This document shows positions 25,998 to 33,936 of a stretch of DNA of 64,000 nt, piece by piece. Every line of letters begins with the position of its first letter. Position 1 is the first letter of the stretch. The notes beneath the pieces are model-generated. The model was not told the DNA's origin. It saw only the letters and a list, made by a program, of their open reading frames with translations, and did no database searches. Origin of the DNA: Streptococcus sp. (GTDB lineage: Bacteria > Bacillota > Bacilli > Lactobacillales > Streptococcaceae); contig JAUMZQ010000010.1 of the NCBI GenBank assembly GCA_030528055.1, positions 33,442 through 97,441 on the forward strand, given 5' to 3'. The position numbers and the translations under genes are program-made.

Positions 25998-27170
25998 TTA
26001 TACTCCTTCTTTGATAATATTTTGTGAAATAAGGATTGCAATAGCTGTTGATGCAACTGCATTAATGCAAATAGCAGTAAATGATAGATTTTCTAATAAT
26101 ACGCCACCTAAAGCTGACCCCAGAGTTAATCCTAAGTATAGAAATGAATTGTTTAATGATGTCATAGTTGCTCTACTTGCTGGAAGAACCGTCGCATTAA
26201 ATGTTATTAATTGTGGTACTCCAACACCTTGAGCAAAGGCTGATACAGATAAAGCAACAATAAAAAGAATTAAGCCACTACCCTTGACACCTAAAGCAAA
26301 ATAAGCAAGGCAAACAATAATTCCAGAGAAAAGAATAACCTTTTTCATTCCAAAGTTACTACCAATCCAACCACCACTAAAACTGCTAATAAAATTACTG
26401 AGACCATAAACCATAAAAACTAATCCAGTATCCCTTACTGATAAATGAAAATTTTGACCGATATAAGTTCCTAAATAGGTATAAATAGCATAGAAACCAT
26501 ACATCCAAAATAGTATTGTTAGTAACCCTAAAAAAGCTCTCGGATTTTTGATGACGTTAACATAATGGCTTAAAGGATTAGTTGTAACAACATTTTGATT
26601 TTTCACATCTTTTTCAACAGATAAAATAATTAAAAACCATGAAATTACGGCAAAAATTGATGATCCAAAGAAAGTCCAATTCCAGTTCCATAAATTTGTA
26701 ATAAAAGAACCTATTGGAACACCAACTGCAATTGAAAGAGACAAGGCTGACATCACTATTCCCATGATTTTACCAATATCTTCTTTATTAAAATTATTCC
26801 CAATATAAGCAAACACATTGGGGGTAAACATAGCAGCTCCAAGTCCAGCCAATGCCCTAAAAATATAAAAAGAAGTTAAATTAGTAGCAGTTCCACAAAG
26901 GAAAGTTGCAATTGTAAACAAAAGGAGTCCTGTCACAATCATCATCTTTCGGGGTAATATTTCTGAAAAAGGGGCAATAATAGGGGCACCAACAGCATAA
27001 AAGATAGCATACACAGTGACTCCAAGACCAACATTAACCACCTTAGTAGAAAAAGCAGTCGCAATTGTAGGCAGAAGGGAAGAAATAATAAATGAGTCTA
27101 GCCCTACAATGAATACTGCAATAAAAAAACCAACAACTGTCAATTTTTTTGACAATTTAAAATTAGACAT
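25998..27170 (-). CDS. MFS efflux transporter (DHA1-type)
   Basis: 390 residues with about 12 transmembrane segments, the size of DHA1 drug/sugar:proton antiporters. Helix 1 has an acidic residue (FIVGLDSFIISSLLP). The loop 2-3 motif region reads APFSEILPRKMMI, and motif C-like Gly/Pro-rich text follows in helix 5 (AVGVPIGSF). It is transcribed toward DUF4865 and preceded by inverted operator repeats shared with the ArsR gene upstream. Substrate unknown. Confidence 0.88.
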   Translation of the reverse strand: MSNFKLSKKLTVVGFFIAVFIVGLDSFIISSLLPTIATAFSTKVVNVGLGVTVYAIFYAVGAPIIAPFSEILPRKMMIVTGLLLFTIATFLCGTATNLTSFYIFRALAGLGAAMFTPNVFAYIGNNFNKEDIGKIMGIVMSALSLSIAVGVPIGSFITNLWNWNWTFFGSSIFAVISWFLIILSVEKDVKNQNVVTTNPLSHYVNVIKNPRAFLGLLTILFWMYGFYAIYTYLGTYIGQNFHLSVRDTGLVFMVYGLSNFISSFSGGWIGSNFGMKKVILFSGIIVCLAYFALGVKGSGLILFIVALSVSAFAQGVGVPQLITFNATVLPASRATMTSLNNSFLYLGLTLGSALGGVLLENLSFTAICINAVASTAIAILISQNIIKEGV

Positions 27171-27197
27171 TACTTTTACCTCACAATATATAATAAT

Positions 27198-27237
27198 ATA
27201 TTTCGATATTTTTATATTAAAAGAAATATCGAAATAT
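27198..27237. promoter_or_regulatory. Inverted operator repeats before the MFS gene
   Basis: ATATTTCGATATTT (27198-27211) and its exact complement AAATATCGAAATAT (27224-27237) are 12 bp apart in the MFS promoter region, which has TATTAT-like -10 text on the minus strand. The same core occurs at 27646-27658 before the ArsR gene. Confidence 0.8.
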
Positions 27238-27285
27238 CTTTGTTGAATTTTAGCATTAAAATCATGCTTTTAATGCTTTTTATCA

Positions 27286-27570
27286 CTATTCTTTTACAAG
27301 AGTCTCCAAAAAACCAGGTAGATACTTTTCAAAAGTTTCTTTTCTTAGAGTGATATATCTATTTTGTCCTTCTCGCCTCGTGTATGTTAATCCAGCTTCT
27401 CTTAATGTTTTTAAGTGATATGAAATAGTTGAGTTCCCAATTTCCATGCCTTCACTTATCTGTCCGCAACCCATTTCTTCGTTTTTCAAGTACAATGTAC
27501 GAATAATTTCTAATCGTACTTGGTCTGCTAGAGCTTTTAAAATTTTTACCCTTATTTCATCGTCAAACAT
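27286..27570 (-). CDS. ArsR-family winged-helix repressor
   Basis: 94 residues from the ATG at 27570 (MFDDEIRVKILKALAD, preceded by GTGAGGTG); the frame opens four codons earlier at a GTG inside that site. The HTH reads QISEGMEIGNSTISYHLKTL, and the wing is TYTRREGQNRYITL. No classic metal-binding ELCVC motif is present; CGQ is the only central cysteine. So it probably senses something other than metal. It very likely represses the downstream MFS pump through the shared repeats. Confidence 0.88.
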   Translation of the reverse strand: MFDDEIRVKILKALADQVRLEIIRTLYLKNEEMGCGQISEGMEIGNSTISYHLKTLREAGLTYTRREGQNRYITLRKETFEKYLPGFLETLVKE

Positions 27571-27645
27571 AATACACCTCACTTTCTTAGACTAGATTAT
27601 ATCACTATTGAATAAATTTTACCAGAATTATTTTGATTTTTATTG

Positions 27646-27658
27646 AAATATCGAAATA
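27646..27658. promoter_or_regulatory. Third copy of the ArsR operator core
   Basis: AAATATCGAAATA, identical to the repeats at 27198-27237, about 75 bp before the ArsR start. A TATAAT -10 lies between (about 27595-27600 on the minus strand). Confidence 0.65.
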
Positions 27659-27705
27659 GCTAAAAACACCTATACTAGAAAGTTTTGGAATCTCCTCACC
27701 AACAT

Positions 27706-28125
27706 TTAATGACCTTTTTTCTTTTGTAGTCGTTTTTTCTGTTTGAGTTGAAATTTTTGTTCCTTCTCTTGTTCATGTCTTCGTTTTATCTGTTTTTTTC
27801 GCTCTTTCTTCATTGCTTCAGTCAGTTGCTGGATAGATTGTTGAGCTTTTGTTGATAAGACTTTCTTCTTTTTTTCTCGACTCAACTCTCTCTGTATTCG
27901 CTTGGGATTTCTGTGAGATAATGAAGTTTTCTTATCCATCATATCTGTCTTTAGATTGGAATATTTCTTTATTAAGTCTTCTAAAGAATAATCAATAAAC
28001 TTGAAAATCTCATCATTCGTTGGACTACTACCAAAAACATGCCGAAAAGCTTTGTAATTTCCATTTTCAGAATACTCTATTAGAGCACACCAAAAAACAC
28101 CATCAAAATAGACTGTCATTTTCAT
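27706..28125 (-). CDS. yjdF: YjdF family protein
   Basis: 139 residues from 28125 (MKMTVYFDGVFWCALIEY, behind AAAGGAGGGG). The N-terminal strand pattern and the region KAFRHVFGSSPTNDEI are diagnostic of YjdF (DUF2992). The second half is an extreme Lys/Arg/Gln/Glu helix (EKKKKVLSTKAQQ to KKRLQKKKGH), also usual. Function unknown; in Bacillus the gene is controlled by a riboswitch binding azaaromatic compounds. A candidate of the same riboswitch precedes it here. Confidence 0.9.
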   Translation of the reverse strand: MKMTVYFDGVFWCALIEYSENGNYKAFRHVFGSSPTNDEIFKFIDYSLEDLIKKYSNLKTDMMDKKTSLSHRNPKRIQRELSREKKKKVLSTKAQQSIQQLTEAMKKERKKQIKRRHEQEKEQKFQLKQKKRLQKKKGH

Positions 28126-28139
28126 ACGGCCCCTCCTTT

Positions 28140-28229
28140 TTATCATACTAGCAAGGGACAACCCGGAGGAAGGTTACTTACATCAGATAGATGCCTACAG
28201 ACTACCAACTGTAATGTGTTTTTATGCCT
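28140..28229 (-). promoter_or_regulatory. Probable yjdF-motif (azaaromatic) riboswitch
   Basis: Leader between a TGTTATAAT extended -10 (28236-28244) and the yjdF start. On the minus strand it carries conserved-looking text GATGTAAGTAACC followed by CCGGGTTGTCCC, which I associate with the yjdF RNA motif. Stems include CATC/GATG and AACC/GGTT. The CCTTCCTCC stretch (28165-28173) can pair with the ribosome site AAAGGAGGGG (28130-28138), a direct way to switch translation off. Confidence 0.75.
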
Positions 28230-28277
28230 AAAAACATTATAACATTTTTCCTTATTAAAAAGAACTGAACTATTTGA

Positions 28278-28320
28278 ACCGTACCCCAAAAGTTAGATAC
28301 AAAATCTAATGATTAGGTGG
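28278..28320. repeat. Solo IS3-family-like terminal fragment
   Basis: GTACCCCAAAAGTTAGATAC followed by an AAATCTAATGATTAGGTGG stretch. This resembles the terminal inverted repeat and subterminal sequence of IS150/IS861-type elements in streptococci. No transposase is attached, so it is an IS scar of about 40 bp. Confidence 0.55.
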
Positions 28321-28352
28321 ATCTATTATACCAAAAAAGTGAGTATTTCCAC

Positions 28353-29045
28353 TCACTTCAATCCTTTAAAACTTTCTATTTTTATATTTTTCAATGAAAT
28401 CTTCTGTTCTTGTAATAGTCGCTTGATTTCTTTGATCTCACTTGGTATTCCAGCTAAGATGTATGTGGCTTCATTTTTGTACTGAGAAATTACTTTAGTG
28501 AAGTTTTCCTGACAATCCCTTAGTTGTTCAAATCGCTCATAAGTCAGGTTTGTAACTGCCTGACTTGTTTGGCTAAGTTCTTCATCAAATAAGTCCACAT
28601 CCCCTTTTTGGTCTAAGTGACTTAAATAAATCTCTCGCTTCCCTGCCCACTTTTTAATTACTGGTCGAAGTGCTGCAATACCTAGATCTGATGCAAAACA
28701 AATTAGAGCTTGTTCATTTTTTAAAGTGATAGGAGAGACCAACCACTTCATCTGGATAGTTTCCCCACTAGCTAGAGAAGTTAATGTCTGTTTAAAACGG
28801 CTAGAACTTTGATTGCTATGAACCAATACAACAAATTCTTTTTCTTCTGGAAGTGAGGCTAGATTCAGATACCTAGCATGTTGGCTCTTTTCTTTTATCT
28901 GAGGCAATAAAAAGTAGGCATAGGCTCCAGCTTGCCAATCTAAATCATCGGGCTTATTGAAATAAATGGCGTAACAATCACCACTAGGATTTTCAACCCT
29001 AGCCACTGTTAACTGATGCATTTTTATCATCGAAAATAAACTCAT
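28353..29045 (-). CDS. Ferredoxin-reductase-like flavoprotein domain protein
   Basis: 230 residues. The N-terminal part fits an FAD-binding FR-type barrel (DDLDWQAGAYAYFLLP, ARYLNLASLP as RxYS-like text). The C-terminal part fits an NAD-binding module (ALICFASDLGIAALRPVIKK, ATYILAGIPSEIKEIKRLL). There is no iron-sulfur domain and no heme partner nearby, so the electron acceptor is unknown. Start uncertain: MIKMHQL six codons downstream is possible. Confidence 0.65.
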   Translation of the reverse strand: MSLFSMIKMHQLTVARVENPSGDCYAIYFNKPDDLDWQAGAYAYFLLPQIKEKSQHARYLNLASLPEEKEFVVLVHSNQSSSRFKQTLTSLASGETIQMKWLVSPITLKNEQALICFASDLGIAALRPVIKKWAGKREIYLSHLDQKGDVDLFDEELSQTSQAVTNLTYERFEQLRDCQENFTKVISQYKNEATYILAGIPSEIKEIKRLLQEQKISLKNIKIESFKGLK

Positions 29046-29105
29046 ATCCTAGATCCCTTTCTTTAGCATATGACAAGCTTTAGTCTTGATTTTAATACAT
29101 GACTG

Positions 29106-29618
29106 CTACAAAACTTTTTTCTTCCATTTTCTAATTTTAGTTCTAAAAGTTCCAAATGGTGCCACTGTATTGATATGTATAAATTTATAGACTTCCCAGA
29201 CAGCTTTTTTTGTTGCTTCATCAGCCCATTTTCGTTGATGTGGGGTAAACAGTTCTTCTTCTGTCATGTTTTCAATCATGTGACAGATTAATACTACATT
29301 ATCCTCTAACATAGCTGTCAATTTACTTAATGGGTAATGAGCATAGTTTTCTGTGAACCATGTATAAAGTTGTCCAAGTTGATTCCACTTGAAATTCTCT
29401 GATGGCGTCTGAACTTTTAAGCCAGCTTGCTCATCCGATTCCCATTTTAGTAATAAACTTGTCCATCCAACTTGATAAGCGAGACTTTCAGCTGGAGTTC
29501 GATCAACATCGTCGCAGACTTTATCCTTTAATGACTCTGGAATCGCATCAAACTCATGGATGTATTTCCGATAACTCTCTTGGATGGTTTCAATGAGTTC
29601 TGTTTTAGACTCACTTAC
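29106..29618 (-). pseudogene. ClbS/DfsB family gene without a recognisable start codon
   Basis: The minus-strand frame is open from a stop before 29618 to 29106 and gives about 170 residues of a full ClbS/DfsB protein: SKTELIETIQESYRKYI, DRTPAESLAYQVGWTSLLL, PSENFKWNQLGQLY, HQRKWADEATK and the end RTKIRKWKKKVL. No ATG, GTG or TTG lies in frame before a TTG at 29321, which would remove half the domain. The first codons read GTA AGT GAG. Either the start was lost or a rare start codon is used. Family members protect DNA from colibactin-like compounds or have DinB-like folds. Confidence 0.75.
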
Positions 29619-29688
29619 CTTTTCTTACAGTAATTAATCTTTATCACAGTTATTATAACAAATTTCCTACGTGAATTCTACCGAACGT

Positions 29689-29901
29689 TTAGTCTTTGAG
29701 TTTAAACAACTCTTCAACCGTCTTATCAAAAATAGCTGAAATCTTTAAAGCTAATTCTAGTGACGGGTTATAGCGATTGTTTTCTAAGTGAAGAATGGTT
29801 TCGCGACGTACTCCCACCAAATCAGCTAACTCTTGCTGAGTCATCCCTCTAGCTTCTCTAATCACTTTTAAATTAGTTTGAATATTACTTTCTTTTGGCA
29901 T
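29689..29901 (-). CDS. Small XRE-family regulator
   Basis: 70 residues. The Cro/CI helix-turn-helix spans nearly all of it (LKVIREARGMTQQELADLVG, RRETILHLENNRYNPSLELA) and ends VEELFKLKD, the common compact regulator paired with a membrane protein. It starts 3 bp after the stop of the membrane gene. It probably represses the pair through the direct repeats at 30324-30361. Confidence 0.88.
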   Translation of the reverse strand: MPKESNIQTNLKVIREARGMTQQELADLVGVRRETILHLENNRYNPSLELALKISAIFDKTVEELFKLKD

Positions 29902-29904
29902 GTC

Positions 29905-30315
29905 TCACCCCTTTTTTTCAAACAAGAAATAAAGAATACCAAACATTAAAATCAGTGCTCCTGTACCTATCAAGAAGGTCCCTGGACGAAGAACATTGGA
30001 ACCAAATTTTATCATAAGCAAATCAACTACAACAAAAAGTACAAGACAGACAAAAAACATGATTGAAGCTGCTTTTGCTAAATTTGTATAAAAACGTTCA
30101 TCAGGTTTTTCCTTCGTTTTTTTAAATAAATAGTAAGCCAGTATAAAAAGCTGAACTAAAACCATAATACCCAGAGCCAGATTTTTCGCTATAGCTGGAT
30201 GAGTTGGGGGCGTAAAGACCCAAATTCCGATAGAATAAATCGTAGTAGCCAGTAGACTTAACAAAATATAAAATTTTTGAGTTAAGCCAAATACTTGTTT
30301 TTTATTTTTCATCAT
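29905..30315 (-). CDS. Four-helix membrane protein paired with XRE regulator (DUF2178/DUF3796-like)
   Basis: 136 residues; ATGATG behind AGGAGA leaves the start ambiguous by one codon (30315 or 30312). Four hydrophobic segments (FYILLSLLATTIYSIGIWVF; LALGIMVLVQLFILAYYLF; AASIMFFVCLVLFVVVDLLM; LIGTGALILMFGILYFLF) with KEKPDERF in the cytoplasmic loop, as in DUF2178-type proteins. First gene of the operon. Function unknown. Confidence 0.75.
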   Translation of the reverse strand: MMKNKKQVFGLTQKFYILLSLLATTIYSIGIWVFTPPTHPAIAKNLALGIMVLVQLFILAYYLFKKTKEKPDERFYTNLAKAASIMFFVCLVLFVVVDLLMIKFGSNVLRPGTFLIGTGALILMFGILYFLFEKKG

Positions 30316-30323
30316 GTTCTCCT

Positions 30324-30380
30324 TTGTTATAAATATATCACTTTTGTTATAAAAATATCACTCTAGTAAGAGAATGTCAA
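30324..30380 (-). promoter_or_regulatory. Promoter and tandem operator of the XRE/membrane pair
   Basis: Minus strand TTGACA (30375-30380), 17 bp, TATTTT (30352-30357). Two 18-bp direct repeats, TTGTTATAAATATATCAC (30324-30341) and TTGTTATAAAAATATCAC (30344-30361), differ at one base and cover the -10 and start site. Confidence 0.8.
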
Positions 30381-30408
30381 TAGAAAAATAATAATTTTTC
30401 TAAAATAA

Positions 30409-30432
30409 AAAACCTTAGCTAAGGTTTTCTAT
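30409..30432 (-). terminator. Terminator after nrdI
   Basis: Perfect palindrome AAAACCTTAG/CTAAGGTTTT directly after the nrdI stop, with a T run on the minus strand. Confidence 0.8.
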
Positions 30433-30437
30433 CATCT

Positions 30438-30899
30438 TCAATTTTCTATTCCGTATAACGTTTCAATCTTTTTCCCGATACGCTCAATATCGTTATTTAA
30501 ACCTCGTAATTCAAAATCATCTAGTAGTGCAAAATCGAATCGTTTGGCATACTGTTTGGCAGTTAAACAATATTGGTGGTTGAAATTTCGATTACCACTG
30601 CCCACAATCCCAAAACATTTTTGAGAATTGCCTTCAAATGCTAAGAAATTTCCCAAATCCGAGGTCAGAATTTCAACATCACCGTTATCTAAACCGTTTC
30701 CTCCTTCCAAATAAGTCGGTAGAAAAGCTACAAATTGATTTGTCATAGCATAAAAAGGTTGATTTTCTTTTACCATATTCTTAATATTAATCTGTTCAAC
30801 CTCTACTTCTGGGTGTCGGTCTTGAAAGAAAGCAGTCAAACGCTTGACAAAACTCTCTGTATTGCCGCTTAAGCTGATATATACCAAAGAAATTTTCAT
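30438..30899 (-). CDS. nrdI: NrdI-like flavodoxin for class Ib ribonucleotide reductase
   Basis: 153 residues, flavodoxin fold. FMN phosphate loop [13 protein letters not shown]; glycine-rich loops TYLEGGNG and [15 protein letters not shown], the latter characteristic of NrdI. NrdI supplies oxidant to assemble the dimanganese-tyrosyl cofactor of NrdF. No nrdE, nrdF or nrdH is adjacent, which is normal for pneumococcus-like genomes. Length as in streptococcal NrdI. Confidence 0.9.
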   Translation of the reverse strand: MKISLVYISLSGNTESFVKRLTAFFQDRHPEVEVEQINIKNMVKENQPFYAMTNQFVAFLPTYLEGGNGLDNGDVEILTSDLGNFLAFEGNSQKCFGIVGSGNRNFNHQYCLTAKQYAKRFDFALLDDFELRGLNNDIERIGKKIETLYGIEN

Positions 30900-30917
30900 T
30901 CTAGCTCCTGTCTAATT

Positions 30918-30964
30918 AAAAAACATCTAGGCTTATTAATATTATCGGCTCGTAGATGTTTTTT
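30918..30964 (-). terminator. Terminator after the membrane protein gene
   Basis: AAAAAACATCTA (30918-30929) pairs with TAGATGTTTTTT (30953-30964). Confidence 0.85.
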
Positions 30965-30976
30965 GTCACATTTATT

Positions 30977-31501
30977 TTATTCAGAGATTTCTTCTGTAGT
31001 TGCTGACTGTTGCTTCCAAAGTTTGAACAGCAAAATAGACAAGCAAATGACAGTGTAAACAATAGCAATGATGAGAGAGTAATTATTTGTTGATTCAATA
31101 AAAGTAACATCTACCTTTTTCTCAGAAAGTTCCATGAGTAAGGGACGACCAGATACGAAGTAGAAAATAATGGAAATAAAATAAAGCAATACGTTTACAA
31201 TATAGGTGATATTAGCTTTCAATAGATCTTTCTTTACCAAAAAGAAGATACAGGCTATGATCGTTAGTATATTTAAGTAAAAAAATAAATTGGCCGGTAG
31301 TCCATGTGATAAATCGAATAACTTATCCAAATAAGTTTGGTAGGCTGTCTTTGCCTGCTCTGTTTGAAGTTTTAAAGCTTCCGCTAATGGTTCTGTCAGA
31401 GTAGTCGGTTTAGTAGATAGAAACTTGGTAACAGTAGCAAATACAGTACTGATAACAGACAAGGTCAACAAAACATATAAATAAATTGGTTTTTTCTTCA
31501 T
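30977..31501 (-). CDS. Membrane protein of unknown function next to malP
   Basis: 174 residues: N-terminal helix (IYLYVLLTLSVISTVFATV), an external loop of about 60 residues (TEPLAEALKLQTEQAKTAY), then three helices (LFFYLNILTIIACIFFLV; YIVNVLLYFISIIFYFV; YSLIIAIVYTVICLSILLF) and a charged tail. No family recognised. AGGAG lies before the ATG. Transcribed toward nrdI; own terminator. Confidence 0.75.
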   Translation of the reverse strand: MKKKPIYLYVLLTLSVISTVFATVTKFLSTKPTTLTEPLAEALKLQTEQAKTAYQTYLDKLFDLSHGLPANLFFYLNILTIIACIFFLVKKDLLKANITYIVNVLLYFISIIFYFVSGRPLLMELSEKKVDVTFIESTNNYSLIIAIVYTVICLSILLFKLWKQQSATTEEISE

Positions 31502-31638
31502 AGCTTCTCCTCTTTAAAAACATTCTTTCTGCTATTATACTCCGAACACATGAAGTTTGCAAGAGGAGGTTGGTAATAGAGGTATTGTTTAGAAGCTTTT
31601 TGCTCGCTAGTTTTATTGATGAAAAGGCAAAATAAAAC

Positions 31639-33906
31639 TTATTCCTTTTTCTCTAAATTCCATATTTCATCGTTGTATTGTTCAATGGTTCTATCTGCTG
31701 AAAAGAAGCCTGCTTTAGCGATATTAACAATCACTTTATCCAACCACTCACTACGATTTTCATAGTCTGCTAGCATTTTTTCCTTTGTTTGAATGTAGTC
31801 TTCTAAATCCAATAAAGTCATAAACCAGTCTTTGTTAATCAGTTCTTGGTATAGACGGGTTAAACGTTCTTCTTTTCCTACTGACATCACTTCATCACTC
31901 ACAATAAAGTCAACTAGGGGTTGAATGGTTCCCCGTTCATAATACTCTTTGGCACAATAGTCACTATTCTCATAGTGGTCAATGACAGTTTGCGAATCTT
32001 CACCAAAAATGTAAATATTGTCATCGCCAACTAATTCGTGAATTTCCACATTTGCCCCATCTGAAGTTCCAAGAGTTAGAGCTCCATTGAGCATGAACTT
32101 CATATTTCCAGTTCCAGAGGCTTCTTTAGAAGCCAAGGAGATTTGTTCTGAGATATCTCCAGCTGCAATTAAGAAACTAGAGGCTGTTACATTATAGTTT
32201 TCTACCATGACAACTTGTAGGTGAGGAGCAACCGCTGGATCATTAGCAATAACTTCTGACAAGCATAGAATCAAATGGATGATATCTTGCGCAATGGTAT
32301 AAGCAGGGGCTGCCTTACCACCAAAAAAGACAGTAATTGGACGAGTAGGGATATTCCCTGCCTTAATATCCAAGTATTTATAAATGACATAAAGTGCATT
32401 CATTTGTTGGCGTTTGTACTCATGGAACCGTTTAATTTGGATATCAAATATAGAATTTGGATTGATACTAACTCCTTGAGTATCTTTGATATGGCGGGCT
32501 AATTTTCGTTTATTGTGTCCTTTAATGTCTTCCAAGTTAGCTTTTACAGCATCGTTCCCTACAAAATCCAATAAACCTTCTAACAGAGTCGCATCATGGT
32601 GCCAGTAACGACCGATTAATTCATCAATGTAATGAGATAATCTTGGATTGGCATGTATCAACCACCGGCGGAAAGTAATTCCGTTTGTTTTATTATTGAA
32701 TTTTTCTGGATAAAGGTCATAAAATGCCTTTAATTCTAAATGTTTCAAAATATCTGTATGAAGTGCTGCAACCCCATTCACACTATAGCCATAGTGAATA
32801 TCCATATGAGCCATATGCACTCGATTCTGTTGATCAATAATTTGAACAGCTTCATCTGTGTTACTTGTCTTGATTCGACTATCTAGCTCTTTAATAATTG
32901 GCACTAGATGAGGCACAACTTCTTCTAAAAATTCCAATGGCCATTTTTCAAGTGCTTCTGCTAGAATGGTGTGATTCGTATAAGCCACCATATTCTTGAC
33001 AATATGAATAGACTCATCCATATCTAGACCACGTTCTAGCAATAAACGTATCAGCTCTGGAATAACAAGCGACGGATGGGTGTCATTGATTTGAATCACG
33101 GCGTAATCCGCTAGGTCATGTAAATTACTTCCTTTTTCGATTGCTTCATCAATAATTAGCTGAGCACTGTTTGATACCATAAAATACTGTTGGAAAATTC
33201 TAAGCAATTCCCCTTGTCTATCACTATCATCTGGATAAAGGAAAAGTGTTAGATTGCGTGCAATATCTGTTTTATCAAAGTCAATACCTTCTTTGATAAT
33301 GCTAGCGTCTACGGATTCTAGATCAAAAAGACGAAGACGATTCTTAGTTGGCATCTTATAGCCCGGAACATCTATATCATAGAGAATTGAAGTCAGGGTA
33401 AAGTGAGCAAAGGGAATCTGGTAACTACGACTAGAACGATTCAACCAACTTAGTTCAGTCAACCAAACATTCGGAATGGTTTGTTGCTCATTATTTTCTA
33501 AAACCTGTTGGAACAGACCAAAATGATAGTTCAAACCTAAACCATCACCATTTAAACCAAGGGTTGCAATAGAATCTAAAAAGCAGGCTGCCAATCTACC
33601 CAGACCGCCATTCCCAAGAGAAGGCTCTAACTCTACTTCTTCTATCTCAATTAAATCTTTTCCAGCGTCAGTTAGTTCTTTTTTCACTGTGTCGTAAAGA
33701 CCAAGGTTGATAAGATTATTAGACAAAAGTTTTCCAATCAAAAACTCCGCTGATATATAGTAAAGCTTTTTTTTACTGGTATTTAATGGTTTTTGAGCAC
33801 TGGCTAATTTTGTATAACTCAACAATGCTTGGTATAGTTCTTCATTGCTACAATTCTCTAATTCTTTTTGAAGAGATTGTTCCACATAATTTTTTAAATC
33901 TGACAT
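31639..33906 (-). CDS. malP: Maltodextrin (glycogen) phosphorylase
   Basis: 755-residue PLP enzyme that releases glucose-1-phosphate from maltodextrins in the cytoplasm. It begins like pneumococcal MalP ([16 protein letters not shown]). Substrate region [22 protein letters not shown] lysine in [19 protein letters not shown]. It follows malM by 30 bp, forming the malMP operon divergent from malXCD. MalM lengthens and shuffles chains so that MalP can degrade them. Confidence 0.96.
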   Translation of the reverse strand: MSDLKNYVEQSLQKELENCSNEELYQALLSYTKLASAQKPLNTSKKKLYYISAEFLIGKLLSNNLINLGLYDTVKKELTDAGKDLIEIEEVELEPSLGNGGLGRLAACFLDSIATLGLNGDGLGLNYHFGLFQQVLENNEQQTIPNVWLTELSWLNRSSRSYQIPFAHFTLTSILYDIDVPGYKMPTKNRLRLFDLESVDASIIKEGIDFDKTDIARNLTLFLYPDDSDRQGELLRIFQQYFMVSNSAQLIIDEAIEKGSNLHDLADYAVIQINDTHPSLVIPELIRLLLERGLDMDESIHIVKNMVAYTNHTILAEALEKWPLEFLEEVVPHLVPIIKELDSRIKTSNTDEAVQIIDQQNRVHMAHMDIHYGYSVNGVAALHTDILKHLELKAFYDLYPEKFNNKTNGITFRRWLIHANPRLSHYIDELIGRYWHHDATLLEGLLDFVGNDAVKANLEDIKGHNKRKLARHIKDTQGVSINPNSIFDIQIKRFHEYKRQQMNALYVIYKYLDIKAGNIPTRPITVFFGGKAAPAYTIAQDIIHLILCLSEVIANDPAVAPHLQVVMVENYNVTASSFLIAAGDISEQISLASKEASGTGNMKFMLNGALTLGTSDGANVEIHELVGDDNIYIFGEDSQTVIDHYENSDYCAKEYYERGTIQPLVDFIVSDEVMSVGKEERLTRLYQELINKDWFMTLLDLEDYIQTKEKMLADYENRSEWLDKVIVNIAKAGFFSADRTIEQYNDEIWNLEKKE

Positions 33907-33936
33907 ATTTACTCCTATAAATTACTATTCTATTTT

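Noticed and set aside
28278-28352. A complete insertion sequence at the IS3-like end
   Set aside because: Only one terminal segment of about 40 bp is present; no transposase frame or second end nearby.
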